Below, piece after piece: positions 1-9,305 of a stretch of DNA of 64,000 nucleotides. Within the stretch, counting starts at the first letter, position 1. Each line of letters opens with the position of its first letter. Under the pieces are notes generated by a model, which saw nothing but the letters and a program-made list of their open reading frames with translations, did no database searches and was not told where the DNA came from. The DNA comes from Nitrospirota bacterium (GTDB taxonomy: Bacteria; Nitrospirota; JACRHL01): NCBI GenBank assembly GCA_029881725.1, contig JAOUMB010000006.1:29016-93015 (forward strand), written 5' to 3'. Both the position numbers and the translations under genes were made by a program.

Positions 1-1346
1 AAGGTGTCCTCCAGCTTGCCGCACAGCAGCGACAGTGCCTCCGGGGTGCCTTCCAGCCGCTTGCGCAATTCCGAAAACACCAGCATCTCGCCGAACACGC
101 TGGCGGTTTCGGCGGTGGTCAGCGGGGTGTCGGAGCCGAAGTAGCCCCGTTCCCGCGCCGCCCACTGGTGTACCCCGTGTCCCAGTTCGTGGGCCAGCAC
201 CATCACGTCCCGCGGGCGTCCCAGGTAATTGAGCATCACGTAGGGGTGGGCGGATGGCGCGACCGGATGGGCGAATGCGCCACCGCGCTTGCCGGGGCGG
301 ATTTCCGCGTCGATCCACCGCCGCTCGAAGAACATGGCGGCGGTATCGGCCATTTCCGGCGAGAATTTCCGGTAGCTGTCCAGCACCATCCGCTTCGCCT
401 CGTCGAACGGGATCATGCCCGCGTCGCCAATGGGCGCGTAGCGGTCATAGTCCATCAACTGCGGGATGCCCAGCAGCTTTCCCTTGAGCCGGTAATAGTC
501 GTGCACCATGCCCGTGTGCCGCTCGCAGGCGTCCAGCAGGGCGTCCACGGCGGGGCCGGAGATCTCGTTGCCCAGGTTGCGGGACGCCATGGGGCCGTCA
601 TAGGCGCGGATTTCGGTTTCCGACGCATGGTCGGCAATCAGCGTGTTGTAGATGAAGGTGAGCAGGGGCGACAGTTCCTTCAGGCCGGCGGTGAGGGCGT
701 CGGCGGCGGCCTTGCGGGTATCCCGGTCGGCATCGGAGAGCAGTCCCAGCACTTCCTCCTCGGACAGTTGGCGGGTTTCCCCCTTGTCGGTGAAGGGGAA
801 CCGGGCCCGGGACAGGGTTTCGTCGAACAGGCGGGCAAAGGCGCGGGCGCCGGTGTTGGCCTTGCGGTCCAGAATCACTTCCTCCCCCTCGGTGCGCCGG
901 TGGGGCGTGAAATCGCGCTCGCGGATCAGGTGGTGGCGGTAGTGGGCCAGATCCGCATGCTCGATCAGCGGGCGGGCCTGCGCCTCGGGCAGGGCGGCCC
1001 ACTCCAGTTCCACGAACACCAGATCGGCGCGCATGGCGGTGAGCCGCTCGCGCACGCGGGTCAGCAGGGCGCCGTGGGCGGGAGCGGTGGTGTCGCCGGA
1101 GAAGGTCAGAAAGGCGAAGGCGGACAACACCCCGGCGTCCTGCCAGATGTCCTCCAGTTCACGCAGCATGGCGGCCAGATCGGCGGCCTTGGGCGGGCCG
1201 TTGGAAATGGCGCCCCGGTGGGCCTTCTCGAAGGCGCGGGCACGTTCCGCCAGGCGCTTCAGATCGGTTTCGATGGTGGGGTCGTCGATCCCCGCGTACA
1301 GGTCGGTCAGGTCCCAGGTTATGCCGTGGGCGGCGGTATCGGTCAT
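1..1346 (-). CDS. pepF: Oligoendopeptidase F, M3 family (3' end outside window)
   Basis: Cytoplasmic zinc metallopeptidase that cleaves short peptides. Read on the minus strand from ATG at 1346, the frame stays open to base 1, so the C-terminus is missing; about 448 residues are visible of a family usually near 600. The zinc-binding HELGH motif lies at residues 386-390 and is followed by the family's typical TAETASVFGEM segment, which supplies the third zinc ligand. Start: MTDTAAHGITWDL matches the usual N-terminus of M3B oligopeptidases. It is transcribed away from moaB across a 165-base gap that contains a large inverted repeat. The long plus-strand ORF over this interval is only its shadow. 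Confidence 0.93.
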   Translation of the reverse strand, partial: MTDTAAHGITWDLTDLYAGIDDPTIETDLKRLAERARAFEKAHRGAISNGPPKAADLAAMLRELEDIWQDAGVLSAFAFLTFSGDTTAPAHGALLTRVRERLTAMRADLVFVELEWAALPEAQARPLIEHADLAHYRHHLIRERDFTPHRRTEGEEVILDRKANTGARAFARLFDETLSRARFPFTDKGETRQLSEEEVLGLLSDADRDTRKAAADALTAGLKELSPLLTFIYNTLIADHASETEIRAYDGPMASRNLGNEISGPAVDALLDACERHTGMVHDYYRLKGKLLGIPQLMDYDRYAPIGDAGMIPFDEAKRMVLDSYRKFSPEMADTAAMFFERRWIDAEIRPGKRGGAFAHPVAPSAHPYVMLNYLGRPRDVMVLAHELGHGVHQWAARERGYFGSDTPLTTAETASVFGEMLVFSELRKRLEGTPEALSLLCGKLEDT

Positions 1347-1360
1347 TGGTTGGCTCCGTT

Positions 1361-1406
1361 GGGGTGGATGCGGGCGGGCATCCGGTTGCCCACGCCCATC
1401 CACCCC
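1361..1406. repeat. Inverted repeat between pepF and moaB
   Basis: GGGGTGGATG (1361-1370) pairs perfectly with CATCCACCCC (1397-1406). Inside it GGGCA (1376-1380) pairs with TGCCC (1387-1391) around TCCGGT. It lies between two divergently transcribed genes and has no T-tract, so a regulatory or cruciform role is more likely than termination. Function unknown. Confidence 0.6.
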
Positions 1407-1511
1407 ACTATACTGCGGGACGGGGGTCGTGGGCAGCCGCTTTTTCATAGGGTTGCGCGTTCCCGGGTTTGACTTTGGTTTTTATCCATCTTCGGGTTAC
1501 GGGGGCCTTCC

Positions 1512-2015
1512 ATGTCGCATGTGCACCATAAACAGCAGGCGAAAGCGCCGGTGGGGGCCTGGGTGGTGACCTGCTCCGACACCCGCACCGAGGCCACCGA
1601 CGAGAGCGGCAGGCTGGTGCGCGAACTGCTCGACAAGGACGGCCACACCCTGACCGGCTATTCCCTGGTGCCGGACGAACCGGCGGTGATCCGGCAGGCG
1701 CTGGCGGACGCGGCGGCCCACGATGGCACCCAGGTGGTGCTGATCAACGGCGGCACCGGCATCTCGCCGCGCGACTCCACCTATGAAGTGGTGGCCGGGA
1801 TGATCAACAAGCGCATCGACGGCTTTGGCGAGTTGTTCCGCTATCTGAGCTACAAGGAAATCGGCTCCTCCGCCATGATGAGCCGCGCCGTGGCCGGTGT
1901 GGCGGGACGGGTGGTGATCGTGGCCATGCCGGGCTCCCGCGCCGCCGTGCGGCTGGCCATGGAGGAGCTGGTTTTGCCGGAGTTGCGCCACATGGCGTGG
2001 CTGTTGAAACCATGA
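1512..2015 (+). CDS. moaB: Molybdenum cofactor biosynthesis protein MoaB/MogA family
   Basis: Molybdopterin-binding protein of 167 aa, expected to adenylylate molybdopterin before molybdenum insertion. The single MoCF domain spans the protein. The N-terminal WVVTCSDTRT strand and the molybdopterin-binding GGTGISPRD loop (GGTG at residues 80-83) are both visible. ATG 1512 is the first start and follows a G-rich stretch. Length is normal for MoaB (about 170 aa). It is followed after about 40 bases by a rhodanese gene on the same strand, possibly a two-gene unit. No other moa, moe or mob gene is in the window. Confidence 0.92.
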   Translation: MSHVHHKQQAKAPVGAWVVTCSDTRTEATDESGRLVRELLDKDGHTLTGYSLVPDEPAVIRQALADAAAHDGTQVVLINGGTGISPRDSTYEVVAGMINKRIDGFGELFRYLSYKEIGSSAMMSRAVAGVAGRVVIVAMPGSRAAVRLAMEELVLPELRHMAWLLKP

Positions 2016-2055
2016 ACCTGCAACGGTGACAACCGTACCCATACAGAAGGGCGAT

Positions 2056-2382
2056 ATGAGAGAGATTCAACGCAGCTGCCAGCAGATCAAGGAGCGCATC
2101 GATCAGGGGGACGAGTTCCTGCTTCTGGACGTGCGCGAGGTGCCGGAACGGGCCTTCTGCAACATTGATGGCAGCCTGCACATTCCCATGAACCAGGTGC
2201 CGGCGCGCATGGCCGAACTGGACCGGGACAAGGACATCGTGGTGTTCTGCCACCACGGCGTGCGCAGCTTCCAGGTGGCCGCATACCTCAAGGCCAACGG
2301 ATTTGAGAACGTATACAATCTGGACGGCGGCATCGACCAGTGGTCGCTTACCGTCGATCCACAGGTGCCGCGCTACAATTGA
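2056..2382 (+). CDS. Single-domain rhodanese-like protein
   Basis: 108-aa single rhodanese domain, predicted sulfurtransferase or sulfur carrier. The active-site loop FCHHGVRS places the persulfide-forming cysteine at residue 65, and LLLDVREVPE is the conserved N-terminal strand. I chose ATG 2056 because AGAAGG stands at a good distance before it; an in-frame GTG at 2026 would add ten residues. The small size fits GlpE- or PspE-type rhodaneses. Being next to moaB could hint at sulfur delivery for cofactor synthesis, but that is inference. Downstream is a T-rich stretch (2398-2415) without a convincing hairpin. Confidence 0.88.
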   Translation: MREIQRSCQQIKERIDQGDEFLLLDVREVPERAFCNIDGSLHIPMNQVPARMAELDRDKDIVVFCHHGVRSFQVAAYLKANGFENVYNLDGGIDQWSLTVDPQVPRYN

Positions 2383-2477
2383 TCCGCAGCCGGACGTTTT
2401 TGTTTTTGTTTTTTTGAACTCCAGCACAACACGGGGTGGATTCGGGGCCGTGTCCTGATATGGTTGGGCCGGACACC

Positions 2478-3629
2478 ATGCGCATCTGTTATTTTGGCAC
2501 CTATTCCGACCAGTCCGGCTACCCCATGAACCGGGTGCTGCTGGCGGGCCTCGAGGCCGCTGGCGCCACGGTGATTCCGTGCCATGTGCGGGTGTGGGCC
2601 GACGCCGCCGACAAGATGGCGGCCAACGGGGCGCTGGGCATGCTGGCGCGGGCCGCGCGCATGGCGCTGGCGTGGCTGCGGCTGGGGATCAAATTTTATC
2701 ACCTGCCGGATTACGACGTGCTGGTGGTGGGCTACCTGGGCCATTTCGACCTGTTTCTGGCCAAGGCCCTGTCCCGCTTCCGGCCCCGCCCGGTGGTGCT
2801 CAACGCCCTCATCTCCCTGTACGACACGGTGGTGGTGGACCGGGGCATGATCTCCGCGCGCAACCCCCTGGCGCGCCTGCTGTGGCACCTGGATCGGGCG
2901 GCCTTCTCCATGGCCGACGCGGTGCTGATCGACACCACCACCCACGCCCGCCATCTGGCGGAAACCTTCGGCATCCCCCGGGAAAAGTGGATCACCGTGC
3001 GGGTGGGGTCCGATCCGGCGGGACTGCCGGATTTCCCGTCCCCGCCGCCGGTGGAAAAGCCGGTCACCGTGCTCTATTTCGGCACCTACATCGCCCTGCA
3101 CGGGGTGCCGGTGATTCTGCGCGCGGCGCGCAAGCTGGCCGGAGAGCGGGACATCGTGTTCCGCATGGTGGGACGCGGGCAGGAGGTGGCCAGCGCCCGC
3201 GACATGGCCCGCGACCTGCCCAACGTCACCTTTGTGGAACGGTGGGTGGACCGCCCGGAACTGCTGGCGGAAATTGCCGCCGCCCACATGTGCCTGGGGG
3301 TGTTCGGCACCGGCAGCAAAACCGCCCGGGTGATCCCGTGCAAGGTGTTCGACGCCCTGGCCATGGGCCGCCCGGTGATTACCGCCGACAACGAGGCGGT
3401 GCGCGAATTGCTCACCGGCGCGGGGGACGCGGTGCTGGTGCCCGCCGGGGATTCCGACGCGCTGGCGCGGGCCATTCGCGGGCTGGCCTTCGATCCGCCC
3501 CGGCGGGCGTCGCTGGGGGAAACCGGCTTTCGCCGTTTCCGCGCCGGGTGCACCCCGGAGGCCATTGGCGCCGGGGTGATCGCCGGGTTGGCGTCCCGCT
3601 TTCCGCACGCGGCCGGGGAGCGTTCGTGA
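2478..3629 (+). CDS. Glycosyltransferase family 4-like
   Basis: 383-aa GT-B fold glycosyltransferase, cytoplasmic, likely acting on LPS or another surface glycan. The N-terminal half starts MRICYFGTYSDQSGYP. The C-terminal nucleotide-sugar half contains VLYFGTYIALHGVP, a GRGQE turn and FGTGSKTARVIPCKVFDALA followed by GRPVI. ATG 2478 is preferred because homology-like sequence begins there; GTG 2436 and ATG 2460 are in frame upstream. The stop overlaps the next gene's GTG by four bases, so translation is probably coupled. It is clearly paralogous to the C-terminal half of the fusion protein at 21827-23653. Donor and acceptor cannot be told. Confidence 0.85.
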   Translation: MRICYFGTYSDQSGYPMNRVLLAGLEAAGATVIPCHVRVWADAADKMAANGALGMLARAARMALAWLRLGIKFYHLPDYDVLVVGYLGHFDLFLAKALSRFRPRPVVLNALISLYDTVVVDRGMISARNPLARLLWHLDRAAFSMADAVLIDTTTHARHLAETFGIPREKWITVRVGSDPAGLPDFPSPPPVEKPVTVLYFGTYIALHGVPVILRAARKLAGERDIVFRMVGRGQEVASARDMARDLPNVTFVERWVDRPELLAEIAAAHMCLGVFGTGSKTARVIPCKVFDALAMGRPVITADNEAVRELLTGAGDAVLVPAGDSDALARAIRGLAFDPPRRASLGETGFRRFRAGCTPEAIGAGVIAGLASRFPHAAGERS

Positions 3630-4834
3630 ACCGCATCATCCACCGGCTGGTGGCCCGCGGCGTGGCCCGCGCCATCGCCCCGGCGTTGCGCTATGCGGCG
3701 CGTCTGGAGGAGGTGGACCGGCTGCCGGAGGACGACGGCCTGCTCAAGGCGTTGCTGGAGGGGGAGGCGGCCGGGGAGGGGCCGGTCCATTACCTGCTCA
3801 ACGGCCATTTCAACCACGATACCGATCTGGTGACGCGCCTGAAGGGGCTGCACGCGCGCATGGCGCGGGGCGACCGGGTGGTGGCGGTCTGCTACGGCAC
3901 CCTGCTGCGCGGAGTGGCCGCCCGCTTCGGACTGACGGTGGTGGCCGCCAGCCGGGAGAACACCGTCACCCGCTACGACGTGGCCGACATCGCGCGGCTG
4001 GCCGGGTTTGAGATGGTCCTGCTGCGCCGCCCGAGGGTGCTGGGCTTTTGCGTGGCGTGGGTGGTCTATCTGCGCCCGGTAAAGCCCGACCCCATGCCCC
4101 CGTCCGTGAGCGTGATCGTCCCGGCGCGCAACGAGGCGGGCAATATTCCCCGCCTGTTCGACGAGATGCCGCGCTTTCCCGGCCCGACGGAGATCATTCT
4201 GGTGGAGGGACACTCCACCGACGGCACCGCCGACGCCATCCGGGGCGAAATGGAACGCCGCCAGCCGTTGCCCGGCACCACCTGGCACGCACTGACCCAG
4301 CCCGGCAGTGGCAAGGATGACGCGGTCTGCCACGGCCTGCGGCACGCCACGGGGGAACTGTGCGTGATTCTGGACGCGGACCTGACCGTGCCCCCGGCCA
4401 TGCTGCTGCGTTTTTACGAAACCTGCCGCGACGGGCTGGCGGATTTCGTCAACGGCTCCCGCCTGCTGTATCCGGTGGCGGGGGAGGAAATGCGGTTTTT
4501 CAACCGGGTGGGCAATGTGCTGTTCGTGCATCTGCTGTCCCGCGTGCTGGGCATGCGCGTGACCGATGCCCTGTGCGGCACCAAGCTGTTCCGGCGCGAC
4601 GACTGGCTGCGCATGCGCCGCTGGCGGGAGCGCTTCGGAAGCGGTGACCCGTTCGGCGATTTTGACCTGCTGTTCGCCTGCGCCGACCTGGCCATCGGTT
4701 GCGTCAACCTGCCGGTGCAGTACGCAACCCGCACTTACGGCAGCACCAACATCCACCGCTTTCGCTCCGGGTGGAGCCTGCTGCGCATGACCCTGCGGGG
4801 GGTGGTCTGGTTCCGTCTGAAGGGGCCGGCATGA
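3626..4834 (+). CDS. Glycosyltransferase family 2 with truncated methyltransferase-like N-terminus
   Basis: 402-aa protein. Residues from about 160 onward are a GT2 domain (SVIVPARNEAGNIPRLF, ILVEGHSTDGT, LDADLTVPP as DxD, then an ALCGTKLF acceptor-side segment). The first about 155 residues resemble the C-terminal half of the class I SAM methyltransferase domain found in bifunctional methyltransferase/GT2 proteins: a YLLNGHFNH segment, then RYDVADIARLAGFEMVLLRR. No SAM-binding glycine loop is present, so methyltransferase activity is not expected. Start is GTG 3626, overlapping the previous stop (GTGA). The next gene overlaps by ATGA at 4831. The acceptor is unknown. Confidence 0.85.
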   Translation: MNRIIHRLVARGVARAIAPALRYAARLEEVDRLPEDDGLLKALLEGEAAGEGPVHYLLNGHFNHDTDLVTRLKGLHARMARGDRVVAVCYGTLLRGVAARFGLTVVAASRENTVTRYDVADIARLAGFEMVLLRRPRVLGFCVAWVVYLRPVKPDPMPPSVSVIVPARNEAGNIPRLFDEMPRFPGPTEIILVEGHSTDGTADAIRGEMERRQPLPGTTWHALTQPGSGKDDAVCHGLRHATGELCVILDADLTVPPAMLLRFYETCRDGLADFVNGSRLLYPVAGEEMRFFNRVGNVLFVHLLSRVLGMRVTDALCGTKLFRRDDWLRMRRWRERFGSGDPFGDFDLLFACADLAIGCVNLPVQYATRTYGSTNIHRFRSGWSLLRMTLRGVVWFRLKGPA

Positions 4835-5682
4835 AGCCCTTGGTTTCCGTCATCATCCCGGTGCGCAACGGGGCCGCCACGGTGGGCGAGGTGCTGGATG
4901 CCCTGGCGGCGCAGGAGTGGCCAACGGACCGGATGCAGGTGATCGTGGCCGATAACGGCTCCACCGACGGCACCGGGGAGGTGGCCCGCGCCCGGGGTGC
5001 CACGGTGGTGGTGGAGGATCAGGTGTTCAGTGCCGCCGCCGCCCGCAACCGGGGCATCGACGCCGCCGAGGGCGACATCCTGCTGTTCGTGGACTGCGAT
5101 TGCGTGATGGAGCCGGGGTGGGTTTCGGCGCTGGTGGCGGCCCTGGAAGGGGAGAATGCCGATCTGGCGGGGGGCGCGGTGCGCAGCCGGCTGGGGCGGC
5201 GTCCGTTGCTGGGGCACTACGAGGATTTGAGTTATGCCCGGCAGGAGGCGCGCATCCGGGAGCACGGGGTGTCCGGCACCGGCAATCTGGCGGTGCGCCG
5301 GGCGGTGTTCGACGCGGTGGGGCCGTTTCGCGCCGACCTGCGCCAGGGGGAGGATGACGAGTTTTGCCAGCGCGTGGTGGCCGCCGGGTTTGTCATTGCC
5401 TTCGCGCCGGGGGCAGTTGTGTACCGGGCGCCGGTGGAGAGTGTGGCCGCCCTGCTGCGCCGCCAGTACCGATCCGGGCGGACGGAGGTGGCCCTGCTGG
5501 CGGCAGGGGGGCAACTGGTGCGCGCTCCGGGAAGCTCCTACCTGTCGCGCAAGCGGGCCTATGTGGCGCGGGTGCTGAGGGCGCAAGGGGTGCCGTGGTT
5601 CCACCGGATCGGGGTGATCGTCCTCAACCTGGCCGCCAGTGTGGCCCAGTGGCTTGGCCGCCGTTCGGGTGGAAACCGGTAA
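4831..5682 (+). CDS. Glycosyltransferase family 2
   Basis: 283-aa GT-A fold glycosyltransferase. Motifs in order: [15 protein letters not shown] at the N-terminus, [32 protein letters not shown] with the metal-binding DCDC, then [18 protein letters not shown] and the catalytic-base region [15 protein letters not shown] 4831 overlaps the preceding stop, and its own stop overlaps mutM by one base. The three glycosyltransferase genes and mutM therefore probably form one transcript. The C-terminus has hydrophobic character ([16 protein letters not shown]), which suggests membrane association. The substrate is not deducible. Confidence 0.88.
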   Translation: MKPLVSVIIPVRNGAATVGEVLDALAAQEWPTDRMQVIVADNGSTDGTGEVARARGATVVVEDQVFSAAAARNRGIDAAEGDILLFVDCDCVMEPGWVSALVAALEGENADLAGGAVRSRLGRRPLLGHYEDLSYARQEARIREHGVSGTGNLAVRRAVFDAVGPFRADLRQGEDDEFCQRVVAAGFVIAFAPGAVVYRAPVESVAALLRRQYRSGRTEVALLAAGGQLVRAPGSSYLSRKRAYVARVLRAQGVPWFHRIGVIVLNLAASVAQWLGRRSGGNR

Positions 5683-6488
5683 TGCCCGAACTTCCCGAGG
5701 TGGAAACCACCCGCCGGGGGATCGAACCCCACGTGGCGGGCGCGCGCATTCTGCGCGTGGCGGTGCGTGAGGCGCGCCTGCGCTGGCCGGTGCCGCCGGA
5801 GGTGAACCGCGCGGCCGGGCAGCTGGTGCGCCGGGTGGCCCGCCGCGCCAAATACCTGTTGCTGGAACTGGAATCCGGCTGCCTGATCGTGCATCTGGGC
5901 ATGTCCGGCAGTCTGCGCCTGGTGGCCGCGGACGCCCCGCCGGGCAAACACGACCATGTGGATCTGGTGCTGGAAGGGGGAAGCTCCCTGCGCCTGACCG
6001 ATCCGCGCCGGTTCGGATGCCTGTTGTGGAGCGACGACGGTCACCACCCCCTGCTGGAGAAACTGGGGCCGGAACCGCTGGAAGCGGACTTTTCCGCCGG
6101 GTATCTGCACGCCCGCTCCCGTGGGCGGCGGGTGGCGGTTAAGCATTTTCTGATGGACGGGCAGGTGGTGGTGGGGGTGGGCAACATCTACGCCAACGAG
6201 GCCCTGTTTCTGGCCGGAATCGCGCCGACCCGGCCCGCCGGACGGGTATCCCTGGCCCGCTATACGGCGCTGGCCGAGGCCGTGCGCACCGTGCTGGCGC
6301 GGGCCATCGAGGCCGGCGGTACCACCCTGCGGGACTTTGTGGGGGGCGATGGCAAGCCGGGCTATTTTGCCCAGGAACTGCGGGTGTATGGACGCACCGG
6401 GCAGCCGTGCCCCCGCTGCGGAACCGCCGTCAGGGGCGGTCAGTTGGGGCAGCGCTCGGCGTTCTGGTGCCCCCAATGCCAGCGCTAG
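5682..6488 (+). CDS. mutM: Formamidopyrimidine-DNA glycosylase
   Basis: 268-aa bifunctional glycosylase/AP lyase that removes 8-oxoguanine and formamidopyrimidines. The catalytic N-terminus PELPEVET is intact (Pro2 nucleophile after Met removal, Glu3). Lys57 lies in the conserved [10 protein letters not shown], and [13 protein letters not shown] is the helix-two-turn-helix region. A C-terminal C4 zinc finger is formed by CPRC and CPQC. Length is normal for the family. It starts one base inside the preceding glycosyltransferase stop. Its 3' end overlaps the convergent TPR gene by 59 bases, which is unusual. Confidence 0.97.
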   Translation: MPELPEVETTRRGIEPHVAGARILRVAVREARLRWPVPPEVNRAAGQLVRRVARRAKYLLLELESGCLIVHLGMSGSLRLVAADAPPGKHDHVDLVLEGGSSLRLTDPRRFGCLLWSDDGHHPLLEKLGPEPLEADFSAGYLHARSRGRRVAVKHFLMDGQVVVGVGNIYANEALFLAGIAPTRPAGRVSLARYTALAEAVRTVLARAIEAGGTTLRDFVGGDGKPGYFAQELRVYGRTGQPCPRCGTAVRGGQLGQRSAFWCPQCQR

Positions 6489-8298
6489 GGGGCAGGGAGC
6501 GGTAAATTTGCTCCAACGGCGGGGACACCGCGCCGTTGGCTTCCGCCCGCCGGTAGAGCGCACGCGCGTCGTCAAAACGGCCCGCGGCCCGGTAGGCGAT
6601 GATCAGGTTGGCGTATATCGTCGGGGAGCCGGGATCGAAGTTCAGGGCCTGTTCCATGCGGACAATGCCCGCGGGCAGATCGCCGCCACGGGCCAGGGTG
6701 ATTCCCAGATTGGTCAGCGCCTCCGGGTAGCGGGGACGCAGTTCGATGGCCCGCTGGTAGGAGGCGCGGGCCGCGTTCAGGTCGCCCTCGATCTCCTGGA
6801 CCACCCCCAGGTTGAAGTGGGCCGGGGCGTAGCGGGGATACAGGCGGATGGCCTCGGCAAGCGCCTGTCGGGCGCCGGTCATGTCGCCAAGCCGTTCCAG
6901 GGCGCTGCCCAGGTCCGAATGCACCGAGGCCTCATTGGGATAGATGGCGATGGATTTGCGGTATTCCGCCACCGCGCCGGGCAGGTCACCCCCCTCTTGC
7001 AGGGCGGTGCCCAGGTTGGCGTGGGCGCGGAAATCCCCCGGCGCCTTGGCCACCGCATCCCGCCACAGGGAAAGGTTGCTGCCCCACACCGGGTTGCGCA
7101 GCACGGTGCCCGTGCCGAGTACCGCCACCACCACCGCCACCGCCACCAGCGAGCGGCGCTCCGGCAGCAATGGCCGCCAGGCGGCCAGAATCGCCCCCAC
7201 CGCCAGCAGGATTCCGGCCGCGGCCAGATACCCACGGCTCTCCTGCAACGGGGTGTTCATGGGCAACAGGGTGGTGGGGGCCAGGGCGATCAGAAACAGT
7301 CCCCAGCCGAAGGCGGCCGCTGGAATCTTCCGCCATACGGCCACCGCCCCGGCGGTGATGCCCAGCAGCAGCAGACCGCACACGGCGGCCGTCAGCGACG
7401 GGCCCGCGGCGGGGAAGGCGTGCACCACGCTCAGTCCCACCGGCACCAGCATCAGCCACAGGAATTTGGCCAGCACCATGGCCTGAAGCCACAGATTCTC
7501 GCCGATGCCGCGCGGTCCCACACCGCCGCCCGCCACCTTGAGCAGGTAGGCCAGGTGCCCCTGCCAGACCAGAAACCCCAATGCCAACCCCAGCGCCGCC
7601 GCGTGCAGTCCGTAGCCGTGCAGGCCGTAGCGGCGCGCGGCGGGCGGCGGGTAGAGCAGGTCGTAAAGCAGGAACAGGGCGGGAGTGACCACCGCCACCT
7701 CCTTGGTCAGCACCGCCGCCAGGGTGCAGGCGAAGGCGCCGCCCAACCGGGCGTAACGCCCGGCGCCCCGCCCCTGCCGGGCGGCGATGAACAGCAGCAG
7801 CGCCCCCAGCATGAAGGTGGCGCTCAGCACCGAGGAGCGGGCGGTGATGTAGTTCACCGCTTCCGTGTGAAACGGGGTGACCAGAAAGACGGCCCCGGTG
7901 GCCACCGCCCACGGCCCCGGCACCCCCAGGCGCCGGCTCAGGGCCACCAGCATCAGCGCGCAGGCCACATGCAGCAGCAGGTTGACCAGGTGAAACCCGG
8001 CCACCCCGTCGCCGGTGACCATGAAGTTGAACAGGTAGCTCACCAGCAGCATGGGCCGGTAGTGGGTGGCCGTGGGTTCGGTGGGGGCGAAATAGTGGCG
8101 CCCGGCGCTGGGCACGAACACGTCCTTCAGGATGCCGGGGTCGTGCAGGTAATGGTTCTGGGCGATGCCGTGGGCATCGTCGAAGTGAAACGGGTTGTGC
8201 AGGGCGTTGGCATACAGCCCCAGCGCGGCCACCAGAAACACCAGGGGCAGCAGCAGGCGGCGCGCGCCCGGCCGTTGGATCAGGGGGACAGCGCTCAC
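6430..8298 (-). CDS. TMTC-like multi-pass membrane protein with C-terminal TPR repeats
   Basis: 622-aa inner-membrane protein. The first about 400 residues hold roughly ten hydrophobic segments with the layout of TMTC/DUF1736-type GT-C glycosyltransferases: [10 protein letters not shown] carries the acidic pair expected of a GT-C active site, and [15 protein letters not shown] follows. The C-terminal about 200 residues contain about five tetratricopeptide repeats (for example [22 protein letters not shown]). A lipid-linked sugar transferase with a periplasmic protein-binding tail is the likely role, but acceptors are unknown. Start GTG 8298 overlaps the stop of the GT2 gene upstream on the same strand. 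The 3' end overlaps mutM antisense. Confidence 0.8.
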   Translation of the reverse strand: MSAVPLIQRPGARRLLLPLVFLVAALGLYANALHNPFHFDDAHGIAQNHYLHDPGILKDVFVPSAGRHYFAPTEPTATHYRPMLLVSYLFNFMVTGDGVAGFHLVNLLLHVACALMLVALSRRLGVPGPWAVATGAVFLVTPFHTEAVNYITARSSVLSATFMLGALLLFIAARQGRGAGRYARLGGAFACTLAAVLTKEVAVVTPALFLLYDLLYPPPAARRYGLHGYGLHAAALGLALGFLVWQGHLAYLLKVAGGGVGPRGIGENLWLQAMVLAKFLWLMLVPVGLSVVHAFPAAGPSLTAAVCGLLLLGITAGAVAVWRKIPAAAFGWGLFLIALAPTTLLPMNTPLQESRGYLAAAGILLAVGAILAAWRPLLPERRSLVAVAVVVAVLGTGTVLRNPVWGSNLSLWRDAVAKAPGDFRAHANLGTALQEGGDLPGAVAEYRKSIAIYPNEASVHSDLGSALERLGDMTGARQALAEAIRLYPRYAPAHFNLGVVQEIEGDLNAARASYQRAIELRPRYPEALTNLGITLARGGDLPAGIVRMEQALNFDPGSPTIYANLIIAYRAAGRFDDARALYRRAEANGAVSPPLEQIYRSLPPSAGIGGTRTPSAAPTDRP

Positions 8299-9191
8299 GC
8301 GGCGGCGCGCACCCGGTCCAGGCCACGGGCCGCGGCCCAGCACCAGATCAGTTTGGCCAGCAGCACCACCGGAAACGCGGCCGCATCCCGCACCAGTTCC
8401 GGGTGGCGGAACCAGATGCGCAGGGTGGCCCCCAGCGCCAGCAGGGGCGAGAACAGGCGCAGGGTCCAGGCGCTTTTCAGATACCACGGGGTGCCCAGCA
8501 GGTCCGCATGGCGGCCGCGCACCACAATGGAGTCCGGCGCCCAGGCGGCGGCGTGGCGCAGGAACCCGCCGAAATCGGCGCGCCCGTGGTGATGGGCGGC
8601 GGGCGCCGTGGGCTCGAAGTACATGGGATACCCCTTGCGGGACAGGCGCATCATCAGGTCGAAGTCCTCCCCGCACACCAGGGTTTCGTCAAACCCGTTG
8701 ACCTCCTGCAGCAGCAGTTTGGGCAGACACAGGTTGGCGGCGGACAGGTGAAACCCGCGCGGGGGGCCCGCCGGGGTGGAGGGCAGAAACCCGTGGGCGG
8801 CGGAGATGTTGTCCGCCACCCGCCAGAAGCCTTCGCGGGGGAAGGTGAGCGCGCCGCCCACGATCGGGTGCCCCTGGGCGTGGGTGGCCAGCATGCGCGC
8901 CATCCAGTGCGGCTCGGGGATGCAGTCCGCATCCAGAAACAGCACGGTTTCGCCGCGCGCCTCGCGAATGGCCAGGTTGCGGGCCTCGGAAGGGGTGTAG
9001 TCGCGTTCGGTTTCCAGAAAGCGCACCCGGGGATCGACGGGAATCACCCCGTGCCGGTCCCTTCCGGCCACGATCACCTCGAAGGATTGATCCACCCCCT
9101 GCTGGGCCAGAACCGCATTTACGGTGTCGCCCACACGGGGACAGTGCAGGTTCGGAATCAGGACCGACAGGGTGGGATTATCTACAAACAT
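8295..9191 (-). CDS. Glycosyltransferase family 2
   Basis: 298-aa GT2 protein. Visible motifs: TLSVLIPNLHCPRVGD, VIVAGRDRHG in the nucleotide-binding region, SEARNLAIREARGETVLFLDADC (DxD), AANLCLPKLLLQEVNGFDE and CGEDFDLMMRLSRKGY, which holds the catalytic base. The C-terminus has hydrophobic stretches consistent with membrane attachment. I start at ATG 9191 (MFVDNPTLSV); an upstream in-frame ATG at 9248 would add 19 unlikely residues. It probably shares a transcript with the TMTC-like gene it overlaps. The gene is divergent from bamA. Confidence 0.85.
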   Translation of the reverse strand: MFVDNPTLSVLIPNLHCPRVGDTVNAVLAQQGVDQSFEVIVAGRDRHGVIPVDPRVRFLETERDYTPSEARNLAIREARGETVLFLDADCIPEPHWMARMLATHAQGHPIVGGALTFPREGFWRVADNISAAHGFLPSTPAGPPRGFHLSAANLCLPKLLLQEVNGFDETLVCGEDFDLMMRLSRKGYPMYFEPTAPAAHHHGRADFGGFLRHAAAWAPDSIVVRGRHADLLGTPWYLKSAWTLRLFSPLLALGATLRIWFRHPELVRDAAAFPVVLLAKLIWCWAAARGLDRVRAAA

Positions 9192-9258
9192 ATGCGATTC
9201 ATGGCCTTTTGGAGGGGCGCCGCCCCGCGACAAATGTAGCATATTCACCGCAAACCGC

Positions 9259-9290
9259 TTGCACGATGGCCGTTGGCGCTGTGGTATGAT
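9259..9290 (+). promoter_or_regulatory. Possible promoter of the bamA-lpx operon
   Basis: TATGAT at 9285-9290 is a good -10 box 16 bases before the chosen bamA start. The nearest -35-like hexamer is TTGCAC at 9259-9264, giving a long 20-base spacer, so the pairing is doubtful. It lies in the divergent gap between bamA and the GT2 gene. Confidence 0.3.
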
Positions 9291-9305
9291 TCCGGCCTTT
9301 CGACG

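Noticed and set aside
168-1472. 434-codon plus-strand frame opposite pepF
   Set aside because: It is the shadow of oligoendopeptidase F on the minus strand; its translation is Gly/Val/His-rich without domains, whereas the opposite strand has HELGH and M3 motifs.
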